A stretch of DNA of 64,000 nt from Prescottella equi (GCF_002094305.1 NZ_LWTX01000001.1:806001-870000); one strand, 5' to 3'. Counted from the first letter of the stretch, positions 1 through 9,228 are shown. Made by a program: numbers and translations. Notes: generated by a model not told the origin, from the letters alone.

Positions 1-1
1 C

Positions 2-1114
2 CAGATCCTGCCGTGGGCACACAAGGACGGCGCCCAGCATTCGGCGCGCATGTTCTGTGACATCGCGATGCCCGACGGCACCCCGTCCTGGGCCGATCCG
101 CGGCACGTGCTGCGCCGCCAGCTGGCGAAGGCCAGTGACCTCGGCTTCTCGTGCTACGTGCACCCCGAGATCGAGTTCTTCCTGCTGGAGAACGGGCCGA
201 TCGACGGCAGCCCACCGGTCCCCGCGGACAGCGGCGGCTACTTCGACCAGGCCGTGCACGATCGGGCACCGAACTTCCGTCGCCACGCGATCGACGCGCT
301 CGAGTCGATGGGCATCTCGGTGGAGTTCAGCCACCACGAGGCCGCGCCGGGCCAGCAGGAGATCGACCTGCGTTACGCCGACGCGCTCTCGATGGCCGAC
401 AACGTGATGACGTTCCGGTACGTCGTCAAGGAGGTCGCCATCGACGAGGGTGTGCGGGCGTCGTTCATGCCCAAGCCTTTCGGTGATCAGGCCGGTTCGG
501 CGATGCACACGCACATGAGCCTGTTCGAGGGCGACACCAATGCCTTCCACAACCCGGACGACCCCAACCAGCTGTCGGCGACCGGTAAGGCGTTCATCGC
601 CGGCATCCTCGAGCACGCCAACGAGATCAGTGCCGTCACCAACCAGTGGGTGAACTCCTACAAGCGGCTCGTCCACGGCGGCGAGGCGCCGACGGCCGCG
701 ACATGGGGCCCGTCCAACCGGTCCGCGCTGATCCGCGTGCCGATGTACACGCCGAACAAGGCGTCGTCGCGGCGCGTCGAGGTCCGCAGCCCCGACTCGG
801 CATGCAACCCGTACCTGACGTTCGCCGTCCTGCTCGCCGCCGGACTGCGCGGCATCGAGAAGGGCTACGAGCTGCCGCCCGAGGCGGAGGACGACGTGTG
901 GGCGCTCACCGGCGCCGAGCGTCGCGCCATGGGCTACAAGCCGCTGCCCGGCAGCCTGGCCGAAGCCCTGGCCGAGATGGAGAAGTCGGAACTCGTCGCC
1001 GAGGCGCTCGGTGAGCACGTGTTCGATTTCTTCCTCCGCAACAAGCGACGCGAATGGGAGGAGTACCGCAGCCAGGTCACTCCCTTCGAGCTGAAGGCCT
1101 ACCTCGGCCTGTAG
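2..1114 (+). CDS. glnA2: Glutamine synthetase GlnA2 type, 5' end outside window
   Basis: Partial gene: the reading frame is open from base 2, so the start lies upstream; 370 codons of the C-terminal part are visible. Glutamine synthetase joins ammonia to glutamate using ATP. The catalytic fold is clear: EIEFFLLENG, the HHEAAPGQQEIDLRY metal/glutamate segment, MPKPFGDQAGSAMHTHMSL and NRSALIRVP. The region matching the GlnA1 adenylylation loop reads GYELPPEAED, not the canonical LYELPPEE, so regulation by GlnE is uncertain. glnE follows 97 bp downstream on the same strand, as in mycobacteria, where glnA2 precedes glnE. Paralogue assignment rests on this context and divergence from the GlnA1 at 15645-17081. 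Confidence 0.9.
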   Translation, partial: QILPWAHKDGAQHSARMFCDIAMPDGTPSWADPRHVLRRQLAKASDLGFSCYVHPEIEFFLLENGPIDGSPPVPADSGGYFDQAVHDRAPNFRRHAIDALESMGISVEFSHHEAAPGQQEIDLRYADALSMADNVMTFRYVVKEVAIDEGVRASFMPKPFGDQAGSAMHTHMSLFEGDTNAFHNPDDPNQLSATGKAFIAGILEHANEISAVTNQWVNSYKRLVHGGEAPTAATWGPSNRSALIRVPMYTPNKASSRRVEVRSPDSACNPYLTFAVLLAAGLRGIEKGYELPPEAEDDVWALTGAERRAMGYKPLPGSLAEALAEMEKSELVAEALGEHVFDFFLRNKRREWEEYRSQVTPFELKAYLGL

Positions 1115-1211
1115 GGCCGATCCGACCAGGAAGATCCCGAGAGGTGACGCGCGTGCCCCGTCCGGCCGGTCCATGTTCCGCTGGTGACGACGTCCGGACG
1201 GGGGTGCTCCG

Positions 1212-4200
1212 GTGAAGCCTCCGTATGCTCGCTCGGCGGTCCCCGGGGTCGGCCGACTGGGGCTCGTGGAGCCCACGGCTCCGGACGAGCTGAAGGCGAT
1301 CGGCTGGTCCGACCTCGACTCGGTCGAGTTGCTCTGGTCCTTGTCGCGGGCCGCGAATGCCGATTTGGCCCTCCGCACGCTGGTGCGCATCCAGGAGGGG
1401 CTCGGCGACGCGTGGGCCGAGCTCGACAGCGCGTTGCACACCGACAAGGGCCTGCGCGGCAGGCTGTTCGGGCTGATCGGTGCGTCCAGCGCGTTCGGTG
1501 ACCACCTCGTCGCGGACCCGTCGTCGTGGAAGCTGCTGGCGGGCGACATGACGCTGCCGTCGAAGGAAGAGATGACGCGGCGGCTGCTCGCGTGCGTCGG
1601 TGCCGTCCCGGAGACCGGCCCGAACGCGTCGTCGATGCTGTACCGCGCCGAGCTCACCGGGCCGGAAGCGATTGCCGCCCTCCGCAAGTGCTATCGGGAT
1701 CAGATGATGGTGCTGGCGGCTGCTGACCTCGCCGCCACCGTCGAGAACGAGCCCGTCGTCCCATATCAGACTGTGGGGCACCAGCTTTCCGACATGGCCG
1801 ACGCCGCGCTCACCGCGGCCCTGGCGGTCGCCGTCACCGCGGTGTCTCCCGACGAGCCGTGCCCGGCACGGATCGCGGTCATCGCGATGGGCAAGTGCGG
1901 TGCGCGGGAACTCAACTACGTGAGCGACGTCGACGTGGTATTCGTCGCGGAACCGTCCGATGCGGTCTCGAGCCGCATCGCGGGCGAGATGATGCGTATC
2001 GGGTCGGCGGCCTTCTTCGAGGTCGACGCCGCCCTGCGTCCCGAGGGCAAGCGGGGGGAGCTGGTCCGCACCCTCGACTCGCACATCGCGTACTACAAGC
2101 GGTGGGCCAAGACGTGGGAATTCCAGGCGCTGCTCAAGGCCCGGCCGATGACCGGCGACCTCGACCTGGGGCGGCAGTACACCGAGGCCCTGGGCCCGAT
2201 GGTGTGGACGGCGGCCGAGCGCGAGGACTTCGTGCCGGAGGTGCAGGCGATGCGCCGCCGGGTCGAGAACTCGGTGCCGCCGGAACTGCGCGAGCGGGAA
2301 CTCAAGCTCGGTCGCGGGAGCCTGCGGGACGTCGAATTCGCCGTCCAGCTCCTGCAATTGGTGCACGGTAGGGCCGACACGTCGCTGCGGGTCAAGAGCA
2401 CCGTCGACGCCCTGACGGCTCTCGCCGCCGGCGGATACGTCGGTCGCGACGACGCCGCGAACCTCACTGCCTCGTACGAGTTCCTGCGCCTGCTCGAGCA
2501 CCGCCTGCAGTTGCAGAAGCTCAAGCGCACCCACACGCTGCCGCCGCCGGACGACGAGGAAGCGCTGCGCTGGCTCGCTCGCGCCGCGCACATGCGCCCC
2601 GACGGGCGCAACGACGCGCTCGGGGTGCTGAATGCGGAGATCAAGCGCAACTCGCACCGGGTGCGGCGCCTGCACGCCAAGCTGTTCTACCGTCCGCTGC
2701 TCGAGTCGGTGGCGCGGATCGACAAGGAAGCCCTGCGGCTGAGCCCGGACGCCGCGGTCCGCCAGTTGGCTGCGCTCGGCTACTCGGCGCCGCAGAACGC
2801 GCTCGGCCACCTCACCGCCCTCACCGGTGGGGCGTCACGCAAGGGACGCATCCAGGCCCTGCTGTTGCCGACGTTGCTCGAATGGCTCGGTGACACACCG
2901 GATCCGGACGCCGGCCTGCTCGCGTACCGGCGCCTGTCCGACGCCCTGGTCGACGCCACGTGGTTCCTGCGGCTTCTGCGGGACGAGGCGTCCGTGGCGC
3001 AGCGTCTCATGACGGTGCTCGGGTCCTCGGCGTACATCCCGGACCTGCTCATCAAGGCCCCCGACGTGATCCGGCTGTTCGCGGACGGCCCGTCCGGTCC
3101 GCGACTGCTCGAGCCGCAGCCCGAGGATGTCGCGCGGGGCATCCTGTCGTCGTCGGCGCGGTACGTCGACCCGGTGCGGGCCATCGGTGCCGCCCGCTCG
3201 CTGCGCCGCTACGAGCTGGCGCGCGTCGCGAGCGCCGACATCCTCGGCATGCTCGACGTCCCGCAGGTGTGCAAGGCGCTGTCGTCGGTGTGGGCGGCGG
3301 TACTCAATGCCGCGCTCGCGACGGTGATCCGCGCGCACGAGGCGGAGGCGGGAGAGCCCGCACCGGCGCGGTTCGCGGTGATCGGCATGGGCCGCCTCGG
3401 CGGCGGCGAACTCGGCTACGGCTCCGACGCGGACGTGCTGTTCGTGTGCGAGCCGCACGAGGGCGTCGACGAGACGCGGGCGGTGAAGTGGGCCAACCTG
3501 ATCGGCGACCGGGTGCGGACCCTGCTCGGCGCTCCCAGTACCGACCCGCCGCTCGAGGTGGACATCGGCCTGCGGCCCGAGGGACGGAGCGGCCCGCTGG
3601 TGCGGACACTCACGTCGTACGAGGCGTACTACGCGCAGTGGGCGCAGGCCTGGGAGGTGCAGGCGCTCCTGCGGGCCCACGCGGTCGCGGGGGACGCAGA
3701 GCTGGGGCTGCGGTTCCTGCACATGATCGACAAGACCCGGTACCCCGAGGGTGGGGTGTCGGAGCAGGCGGTGCGGGAGATCCGGCGGATCAAGGCCCGC
3801 GTCGACTCGGAGCGGTTGCCGCGCGGCGCCGACCCGGCCACGCACACCAAGCTCGGTCGCGGCGGCCTCGCCGACATCGAGTGGACCGTGCAGCTGATCC
3901 AGTTGCGGCACGCGCACGAGATCCCGTCACTGCACAACACGTCGACCCTCGAGACGCTGGACGCCATCGGTGCGGCGGAGCTGTTGAGCGAGAGCGACGT
4001 CGAGTTGCTGCGCGACGCCTGGCTGCTCGCCACCAAGGCACGCAACGCGCTGGTGCTGGTGCGCGGCAAGCCCACCGACCAGTTGCCCGGACCGGGCAAG
4101 GTGCTCGCCGCCGTCGCGCAGGTGGCCGGCTGGCCGGGCGGCGACGCCAACGAGTTCCTCGACAACTACCTGCGGGTCACCCGGCGGGCGAAGGCCGTGG

Positions 4201-4226
4201 TGCAGAGGGTGTTCGGAGGGGAGTGA
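1212..4226 (+). CDS. glnE: Bifunctional glutamine synthetase adenylyltransferase/adenylyl-removing enzyme
   Basis: GlnE adds AMP to, and removes it from, the regulatory tyrosine of glutamine synthetase I. The 1004-residue protein has the expected tandem nucleotidyltransferase layout. The N-terminal (adenylyl-removing) domain carries [18 protein letters not shown] near residue 226. The C-terminal (adenylyltransferase) domain carries [18 protein letters not shown] near residue 725. Each is followed by an LGRG(S/G)L(R/A)D(V/I)E motif. Length is close to mycobacterial GlnE. The GTG at 1212 gives an N-terminus similar to mycobacterial proteins (VGRLGLVEP). It lies between glnA2 and a small hypothetical gene that begins 3 bp after its stop. 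Its likely substrate GlnA1 is encoded 11.4 kb away behind an accessory block. Confidence 0.96.
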   Translation: MKPPYARSAVPGVGRLGLVEPTAPDELKAIGWSDLDSVELLWSLSRAANADLALRTLVRIQEGLGDAWAELDSALHTDKGLRGRLFGLIGASSAFGDHLVADPSSWKLLAGDMTLPSKEEMTRRLLACVGAVPETGPNASSMLYRAELTGPEAIAALRKCYRDQMMVLAAADLAATVENEPVVPYQTVGHQLSDMADAALTAALAVAVTAVSPDEPCPARIAVIAMGKCGARELNYVSDVDVVFVAEPSDAVSSRIAGEMMRIGSAAFFEVDAALRPEGKRGELVRTLDSHIAYYKRWAKTWEFQALLKARPMTGDLDLGRQYTEALGPMVWTAAEREDFVPEVQAMRRRVENSVPPELRERELKLGRGSLRDVEFAVQLLQLVHGRADTSLRVKSTVDALTALAAGGYVGRDDAANLTASYEFLRLLEHRLQLQKLKRTHTLPPPDDEEALRWLARAAHMRPDGRNDALGVLNAEIKRNSHRVRRLHAKLFYRPLLESVARIDKEALRLSPDAAVRQLAALGYSAPQNALGHLTALTGGASRKGRIQALLLPTLLEWLGDTPDPDAGLLAYRRLSDALVDATWFLRLLRDEASVAQRLMTVLGSSAYIPDLLIKAPDVIRLFADGPSGPRLLEPQPEDVARGILSSSARYVDPVRAIGAARSLRRYELARVASADILGMLDVPQVCKALSSVWAAVLNAALATVIRAHEAEAGEPAPARFAVIGMGRLGGGELGYGSDADVLFVCEPHEGVDETRAVKWANLIGDRVRTLLGAPSTDPPLEVDIGLRPEGRSGPLVRTLTSYEAYYAQWAQAWEVQALLRAHAVAGDAELGLRFLHMIDKTRYPEGGVSEQAVREIRRIKARVDSERLPRGADPATHTKLGRGGLADIEWTVQLIQLRHAHEIPSLHNTSTLETLDAIGAAELLSESDVELLRDAWLLATKARNALVLVRGKPTDQLPGPGKVLAAVAQVAGWPGGDANEFLDNYLRVTRRAKAVVQRVFGGE

Positions 4227-4228
4227 TC

Positions 4229-4741
4229 GTGAGGTCGGAAGTGTCGGAGGTATCGGTCGTCGAGGGCGGGGCACCGCTCGTCTACACGTTCGGCGATCTG
4301 ATGAGATACCACGGGCCCAGCGCGCCCGGCGGTGTGGCGCACGCGTTCAAGGTGCTCGAACGCGCGCTGCCGTTGCTGGACGAGGGGCACCCGATCGAGC
4401 GTCGTGAGGTGGAGATCGCCACGGCGCACGGCGGACCGGGCGTGCGGGACGCCTTCGAGATGGTGACGCGCGCAGTGACCGGCGGTCGGTACGTTGTGGA
4501 TCCCGCGCTGGCCCGGCCGGAGCGCGGAAGCACACTCGCCAACTACGTCTTTCGGCTCGACTACCGCGGTTCCTCCGTGACGCTGCAGGTGCGCGGCGGA
4601 TTCGTGGCGGACGAGTTCATCGAACTGGTGAACAGGAGCGGGCGCACCGACGCCGAGGAGTCCCGCCTGGTCGTGCTGAAGCAGGAGATGACGGACCGGT
4701 TGCTGGCGGTGCCGGCCACCGAGGTCTACGACGTCGACTGA
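4229..4741 (+). CDS. Hypothetical protein, possibly FmdE-like
   Basis: A 170-residue protein not recognised with certainty. The start was set at GTG 4229 because GGAGGGG at 4215-4221 gives normal spacing; a GTG at 4223 overlapping the glnE stop is too close to it. Residues about 20-40 read DLMRYHGPSAPGGVAHAFKV. The HG-x3-PGG-x-A-x2-F spacing recalls the N-terminus of FmdE-like proteins (formylmethanofuran dehydrogenase subunit E fold), but the usual cysteine is absent, so this is only a suggestion. No signal peptide or membrane segment is seen. It is probably co-transcribed with glnE and ends at a strong bidirectional terminator. Confidence 0.6.
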   Translation: MRSEVSEVSVVEGGAPLVYTFGDLMRYHGPSAPGGVAHAFKVLERALPLLDEGHPIERREVEIATAHGGPGVRDAFEMVTRAVTGGRYVVDPALARPERGSTLANYVFRLDYRGSSVTLQVRGGFVADEFIELVNRSGRTDAEESRLVVLKQEMTDRLLAVPATEVYDVD

Positions 4742-4755
4742 GAAACTCCCCTCCG

Positions 4756-4810
4756 ACAGCTGAAGGGTCCCTTCGGTGCCTCCGAGCGCACGAAGGGACC
4801 CTTCAGCTGT
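4756..4810. terminator. Bidirectional terminator, repeat family A copy 1
   Basis: Perfect 20-bp inverted repeat: the left arm acagctgaagggtcccttcg is at 4756-4775 and its exact complement at 4791-4810, with a 15-nt loop. It lies between convergent genes (4229-4741 plus, 4830-5510 minus). Each arm is itself nearly palindromic (GAAGGGTCCCTTC), so alternative small hairpins can form. The same 20-mer recurs exactly at 63974-63993 after aroG. Confidence 0.85.
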
Positions 4811-4829
4811 GTGTGTGGGGGGGCTTGCC

Positions 4830-5510
4830 TCATCTGCCGGTGTTGTCCAGCCAGCGCAGCAGCGCGTAGAGGAAGCGCGTCGAGCCCGGCATGAAGTTGT
4901 TGCCGTGGTGGTACGTCGGGTCGAGTGTGGTCGCGATGATCCGACCCGGCGTGGTGACGGTGTCCTCGAACAGCATCATCCCGGCGTCGCGAAGGTCGCC
5001 GTTCTCGTCGGGCTCCTCCGACACCAGCAGCGGCACGACATCCGCGTCGGTGTGCAGCAGCCCGTGGTGGTGCCAGATCACCGACTTCGTCGAAAGGTAT
5101 TCCCACGCCTCGTGTTCGGGGCTGCGGGTGCGGATCAGCGGATCCTCGCCCTCGAGCCACCACCAGAAGTTGGTGGGTCGCGCCGTCCACGTCACGCCGG
5201 GCAGCCACGTGTGCGCCGCGTTCTCGCCGAGGACGACGAGCGTTCTGCCGCGCTCGGCGACCGCGAGGATCTGCGCGGTGTGCCGACGCAACAACTCGGG
5301 GTGCAGGCGGTCGGCGAGGATCACGGTGTCGAACGCATCGAGGTCACCGTCGGCGAGGTCCGCGAGGTACAGGAACTCGGGCTGGTGTGCGATCACCGCC
5401 GGGTCCTTCAGCGTCTGCAGGTGGAAGTGCGATCCACCGTGTACCAGTGCGAGTCGACGCCGGGAGCGGGGGGCGCGATCGGTGCGGGCGAAGGGTTCGA
5501 TGGTGGTCAT
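4830..5510 (-). CDS. GATase/ThuA-like protein, last gene of ABC operon
   Basis: A 226-residue cytoplasmic protein without signal peptide. The start is ATG 5510, overlapping the preceding gene's stop by 4 bp (ATGA). It begins with a beta-strand/loop (LALVHGGSHFH), followed by alternating strands (FDTVILADRL, GRTLVVLGEN). It ends with FLYALLRWLDN, resembling the end of the preceding protein (IFPQLLTWLAQQ). The pattern suggests a class I glutamine-amidotransferase-like or ThuA-like Rossmann domain, but no Cys-His-Glu triad is obvious, so a catalytic role is unproven. It is tryptophan- and histidine-rich in the middle (TNFWWWLEGED, IWHHHGLLH), possibly a ligand or metal pocket. Its place in the importer operon suggests handling of the imported complex; that is inference. 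Confidence 0.7.
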   Translation of the reverse strand: MTTIEPFARTDRAPRSRRRLALVHGGSHFHLQTLKDPAVIAHQPEFLYLADLADGDLDAFDTVILADRLHPELLRRHTAQILAVAERGRTLVVLGENAAHTWLPGVTWTARPTNFWWWLEGEDPLIRTRSPEHEAWEYLSTKSVIWHHHGLLHTDADVVPLLVSEEPDENGDLRDAGMMLFEDTVTTPGRIIATTLDPTYHHGNNFMPGSTRFLYALLRWLDNTGR

Positions 5511-6142
5511 GCCTGTGCCTCCTGCTGGGCCAGCCACGTGAGCAGCTGCGGGAAGATGCGGGCGGAGGTGTTCGAATCCTCCTGGTACACGGCCAGATCG
5601 ATGCCGCCGTGCACCAGCACCTCGCCGGCACCGAGCGGATACACGTAGTCGACGGGCAGCGCGTGCCGTCCGATGCGGTTGGTCACGACGGCGCCGTCGG
5701 GCAGCTTCTGGCTGTAGCCGCGGCCGTAGAAGCCGGACACCCCGCGCCGGAAACTGACGTCGGCGCGGTCGACACCCTCCCACACCGGGTGCGGTTCACC
5801 GGCGGTGATCGCCAGATCCTTGGGGCCCGAGTACTGCAGCTTGCGCCACTGGCCGAGGCCCGGCAGGAAGTCGGTGAGCGGGTGACCCATGATCGCGATG
5901 CGGCCGCCGCCGGTGACGAAGCCGGTGAGCAGGTCGCGTCGGCGCTCGAGGAAGATTTGGTCGCAGTTACCGTTGATCAGCAGGCCGCGGACGCCGTCCA
6001 GGTGCAGGGTGTCGAGGTCGTACAGGTCGACGGGCTGCACCCGGCGGGCAGCGGTGGTGCCGCCGGACATGCCGGTGTTGGTGCCCATCACCAGGTGCAG
6101 GACCGGTGGAAGTGACTGCGGCGCAGTCGTGTCGAGAGTCAT
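5507..6142 (-). CDS. GATase/ThuA-like protein in ABC operon
   Basis: A 211-residue cytoplasmic protein starting at ATG 6140-6142, 4 bp inside the end of the upstream ATPase gene. Opening strands VLHLVMGTNTG and GVRGLLINGNCDQIF, then GGRIAIMGHPL, look like a class I GATase-like/ThuA fold. No standard nucleophile cysteine elbow is evident. It is probably a divergent paralogue of the next gene: same size class, same strand order and a similar C-terminal helix. Continuous 4-bp overlaps with both neighbours indicate translational coupling with the importer. The substrate is unknown; processing of an imported metal-ligand complex is a plausible guess from context only. Confidence 0.7.
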   Translation of the reverse strand: MTLDTTAPQSLPPVLHLVMGTNTGMSGGTTAARRVQPVDLYDLDTLHLDGVRGLLINGNCDQIFLERRRDLLTGFVTGGGRIAIMGHPLTDFLPGLGQWRKLQYSGPKDLAITAGEPHPVWEGVDRADVSFRRGVSGFYGRGYSQKLPDGAVVTNRIGRHALPVDYVYPLGAGEVLVHGGIDLAVYQEDSNTSARIFPQLLTWLAQQEAQA

Positions 6143-6924
6143 CGTGAAGCCTTCTGCAGGGTGGCCGCCGGATCGGCGGCCGTGAATGTGTCGTAGCGGG
6201 TGTAGAGGACGGTGCGCGGAGCCCCGCGGTCGTCGACGGTGGCGCTCACGACGTCGATGCCGTACAGCTCGCTGAGCATGTCGTCGGTGACGAGATCGGT
6301 GACGGCGCCGGTGCGGATGTCCTCGGGCGAGCACATCACGACCGCGCGCCCACCGAGGTGCAGCGCATGATCCGGATGGTGCGTCGTGAGCAGGACGCCC
6401 ATGCCGTCCGCGGCGAGGTCGCGCAGCAGTTCCAACACCCTCGCCTGGTTACGCAGGTCCAGGGCCGACACGGGCTCGTCGAGGATCATGAACGTGGCGT
6501 CCGAGGCGAGCGCCCGCGCGATGAGCACCAGTTGCCTCTGGCCGCCGGACAGTTCGGCGAAGCTGCGCCGAGCGAGATTGCCGATGCCGACCCGGTCCAG
6601 GACCTCGCGGGTACGGGCGATGTCGGCCCTACCGGGCACCGCGAAGGCCGAGACCTTCTTCGCCCGGCCCATCAGGACCATGTCGAAGACCGAGTACGCA
6701 AAGCTCGACAGCGCGGCCTGTGGGACGTAGCCGATCGCGGTGTCCCGCTCCACCAGCCCCTCGCGCAACGGCGTGAGCCCCGCGATACACCGGAGCAGCG
6801 TCGTCTTGCCCTGGCCGTTGGGTCCCAGGATCGACGTGATGCCGCCCTCGATCCGCAGGTTCGCGTGCCGGAACACCCAGTCCCGGCGCGGGTAGTGGAA
6901 ACCTGCGTCCTGAATCTCAAGCAT
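6139..6924 (-). CDS. ABC transporter ATPase, FecE/FepC type
   Basis: A 261-residue ATP-binding subunit of an importer. The start ATG 6922-6924 overlaps the end of the permease gene by 8 bp. Walker A GPNGQGKTTLL is near residue 34, the Q-loop region YVPQAAL follows, signature LSGGQRQLV is near residue 138, Walker B FMILDEP follows, and the switch is TTHHPDHAL. These match the FecE/FepC/BtuD class energising metal-siderophore, haem or cobalamin uptake. It should pair with the single permease at 6917-7978, which would act as a homodimer. An in-frame upstream extension to 6978 lies inside the permease gene and was not used. Confidence 0.92.
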   Translation of the reverse strand: MLEIQDAGFHYPRRDWVFRHANLRIEGGITSILGPNGQGKTTLLRCIAGLTPLREGLVERDTAIGYVPQAALSSFAYSVFDMVLMGRAKKVSAFAVPGRADIARTREVLDRVGIGNLARRSFAELSGGQRQLVLIARALASDATFMILDEPVSALDLRNQARVLELLRDLAADGMGVLLTTHHPDHALHLGGRAVVMCSPEDIRTGAVTDLVTDDMLSELYGIDVVSATVDDRGAPRTVLYTRYDTFTAADPAATLQKASR

Positions 6925-7978
6925 CGATGAAGGCCTGTCTACGCGAGTTCCGCAGCAGCAGAACGAATACCGGCGCACCGATGATCGCGGTGAGGATGCC
7001 GAGCGGAATCTCGCCGGAACTCACCGTGCGCGAGAGGGTGTCGATGATCGTCAGGTAGGCGGCACCGAGCACGAACGTCGTGGGCATCGAGATCCGGTGA
7101 TCGGGTCCGACCCACAGCCGGGCGATGTGCGGAACCACCAGGCCGACCCACCCGATGACGCCGGACACGGCGACGGCGCCCGCGGTCATGAGCGCCACCA
7201 TCGTCAGCAGCAGGGCACGCAGCCGTCCGGGATTCACCCCGAGCGAGGCGGCGTCGTCGTCACCGAGCGAGAGAATGTTGATTCGCCAGCGCAGTCCGAC
7301 GATCACGGCCGATCCCGCGAGGATCGGGACCGCCGCGACGAGCACCTTCGCCATGTCCGCGGTCGCAAGGGATCCCATGAGCCAGAACACGATCGACGGC
7401 AGCGTCGTGTACGGATCCGCGACGTAGGTGATGAACGACACCAGGGCCGAGAAGAACGCGCTGGTGACCACGCCGCCGAGGACGATCATGAGGATCGCGC
7501 CACCCGACCGGCTCCGGCCGATCAGCAGCACCATGCCGAGTGCGGCGAGTCCGAACAGGAACGCGCCGCCGACGAGGAACGACGAGCCCAGGCCGAACAT
7601 CAGGGCCAGTACGCCGCCGAACGAGGCGCCCGAGGAGACGCCCAGGATCTGCGGGCTCACCAGTGGATTGCGGAACGCGGCCTGCAGTGCGGCACCGCCC
7701 AGCGCCAGGCCGCCGCCGACGAGCATCCCCAGCAGGACTCGTGGAAGGCGCACGCCGAGAACGACGTTGGACTCGGCGTCGGTCCACGTGCGGGGGAGTG
7801 AGATCACCTCGTTGATCAGGATGCGGGCCACCTCGTTGACCGGCACGGTGTACCGGCCCACCGACAGCGAGATCAGTCCGACTGCGACGATCCCGACGGT
7901 GAGGACCACCGGCACCACGAAGCGCGACGACCGCCGCGTCCGCTGCTCGGTTGCGGTCTCAAGCACGGAAGGCGTCAT
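6917..7978 (-). CDS. FecCD/BtuC-family ABC permease
   Basis: A 353-residue polytopic inner-membrane permease. The ATG at 7976-7978 sits 20 bp inside the end of the binding-protein gene. Hydrophobic segments begin at about residue 22 (VVPVVLTVGIVAVGLISL) and recur eight or nine times. Family landmarks include RLPRVLLGMLVGGGLALGG, NPLVSPQILGVSSGASFG and the C-terminal ATPase-coupling segment GVIGWVGLVVPHIARL. This is the FecCD/BtuC type that moves iron-siderophore, haem or B12. Only one permease gene is present, so a homodimer is expected. It lies in a five-gene coupled operon. Confidence 0.93.
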   Translation of the reverse strand: MTPSVLETATEQRTRRSSRFVVPVVLTVGIVAVGLISLSVGRYTVPVNEVARILINEVISLPRTWTDAESNVVLGVRLPRVLLGMLVGGGLALGGAALQAAFRNPLVSPQILGVSSGASFGGVLALMFGLGSSFLVGGAFLFGLAALGMVLLIGRSRSGGAILMIVLGGVVTSAFFSALVSFITYVADPYTTLPSIVFWLMGSLATADMAKVLVAAVPILAGSAVIVGLRWRINILSLGDDDAASLGVNPGRLRALLLTMVALMTAGAVAVSGVIGWVGLVVPHIARLWVGPDHRISMPTTFVLGAAYLTIIDTLSRTVSSGEIPLGILTAIIGAPVFVLLLRNSRRQAFIDA

Positions 7979-9116
7979 AGCCCGCGCTACCCGAGTTGGC
8001 CGGCATCTGGAGGATCCGGTCGACGTCCGCATCGGTGACGTCGTACGCGTACAGCGCGCGGTACGTCTCCCGGATGCGCTCGCGCAGTCCGTGGTTCACG
8101 TCCGGGAAGAACACCGAGTTCACCCAGAGCCACATGAGGTTCGACTCATTGCACGGCGGGTCCCACGAGAAGCCGCCGATCGGGGCCTTGTAGACGCGCT
8201 TGTTCTTCACCGCCGACAGCGACGCCCACTTGGGGTCGGCGTAGACGTCGGCGGGGGTGGTCGGCTCGAAGTTGCCGAGGATCAGCACCTCCGGGTCCCA
8301 GCCGAGTACCTGCTCGCGGGTGACCCCCAGGCTGGAGCCGCTACCCGCGCCGGACGCGACGTTCCGGCCGCCGGCCAGGTCGATCCAGAAGTCCATGTAG
8401 CTGTGGTCGGCGCCGACCTTGATCTCGGGCGCGTTGTACAGGTAGAGCGCCCTCGGTGCCGCGGCCGCGTGTGCAGTGGCGGTCTTCTCGACCAGCGCGC
8501 GGTCGTCGGCCATCTTCGCGAGCACCGCGTCGGCCTCGGCCTTCTTGCCCAGCAGTTCGCCGAAGATCCGGATCCAGGCCTCGAGATCCTCCTGCGTGCC
8601 GTACTTGAGCAGGATCACCTTCAGGCCGGCGTTGCGCAGCGGCGCGACGATGTCGTCGCCCTTGTCGCCCCACTGGATCACGACGTCCGGGTTCAGACTC
8701 AGGATGTGCTCGACGTTCGGCACGAAGTCGTTGCCCGCCACCACCGGGGTGTCGAGGAACTGCGGGAACATCGTGCCCAGCATGCCTTTCGAAGCCATCG
8801 AGATCGCGACCTGATTGACGCCGACATTGCGGGCGGTGGACTGGTCCGACCCGATGATCATCGACGGCACCGGGATGATGGCGGACGCGATCCGGCCCAC
8901 CGGGGTGTCGAACGTGACGGTGTTCCGGTACTGGTCGACGATCGTGACGGGTCCACCGGTTGCGGCGTCCGCGGCCGTCGCGGAGACGGTCTCGCGGCTC
9001 GAGCACGCGGTGATGCCCAGGGCGCCGAGCGCGAGCGCTGCGACCCCCATCGAGCGCATGAGGTCTCGGCGCGTGAGCGCGGCGGTGAAGTTCGGGGAAC
9101 GGGGAGGGGTCGACAT
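7959..9116 (-). CDS. Periplasmic-binding lipoprotein of metal-complex importer
   Basis: A 385-residue solute-binding protein of the FepB/BtuF type. The N-terminus has twin arginines (TRRDLMRS, residues 15-22), a hydrophobic stretch and a lipobox GITAC with Cys38, so it is a probable Tat-exported lipoprotein. After the linker come the usual DQYRNTVTFDTPVGRI opening, NPDVVIQWGDKG and later DPEVLILGNFEP, characteristic of the two lobes. GGFSWDPPCNESNLMWLWVN near residue 325 is a conspicuous aromatic/acid-rich segment. First gene of the operon, directly behind the DtxR-like operator at 9190-9228. Iron-chelate binding is likely; haem, other metals or cobalamin cannot be excluded. Confidence 0.9.
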   Translation of the reverse strand: MSTPPRSPNFTAALTRRDLMRSMGVAALALGALGITACSSRETVSATAADAATGGPVTIVDQYRNTVTFDTPVGRIASAIIPVPSMIIGSDQSTARNVGVNQVAISMASKGMLGTMFPQFLDTPVVAGNDFVPNVEHILSLNPDVVIQWGDKGDDIVAPLRNAGLKVILLKYGTQEDLEAWIRIFGELLGKKAEADAVLAKMADDRALVEKTATAHAAAAPRALYLYNAPEIKVGADHSYMDFWIDLAGGRNVASGAGSGSSLGVTREQVLGWDPEVLILGNFEPTTPADVYADPKWASLSAVKNKRVYKAPIGGFSWDPPCNESNLMWLWVNSVFFPDVNHGLRERIRETYRALYAYDVTDADVDRILQMPANSGSAGYDAFRA

Positions 9117-9189
9117 GGGGCTCCGCAGGCAGAAGTCGTTGGCTCGGTGGCCGTTCGAGGAACGGCAGCAACCCTCCGGGATCGGAAGG

Positions 9190-9228
9190 TCAGGTAAGCC
9201 TACAATAAAGAAAGTAAGGCTTACCTGA
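9190..9228. promoter_or_regulatory. DtxR/IdeR-like metal-responsive operator pair
   Basis: A perfect 12-bp inverted repeat: tcaggtaagcct at 9190-9201 and aggcttacctga at 9217-9228, with a 15-nt AT-rich spacer (acaataaagaaagta) that stands out from the GC-rich surroundings. Each arm resembles half of the actinobacterial DtxR/IdeR box (TTAGGTTAG-C-CTAACCTAA); as full 19-mers the two overlapping sites match at roughly 12-13 positions. It lies 74-112 bp upstream of the binding-protein start, in the right place to repress the importer when metal is plentiful. The identity of the regulator is inferred. Confidence 0.65.

Noticed and set aside
1077-2810. Long minus-strand open frame opposite glnE
   Set aside because: Arg/Pro/Gly-rich with no domain and no ribosome-binding site; it is antisense to a confident gene in high-GC DNA.
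7428-9197. Plus-strand open frame across the permease and binding-protein genes
   Set aside because: Antisense to two genes with clear families; composition is typical of shadow frames.
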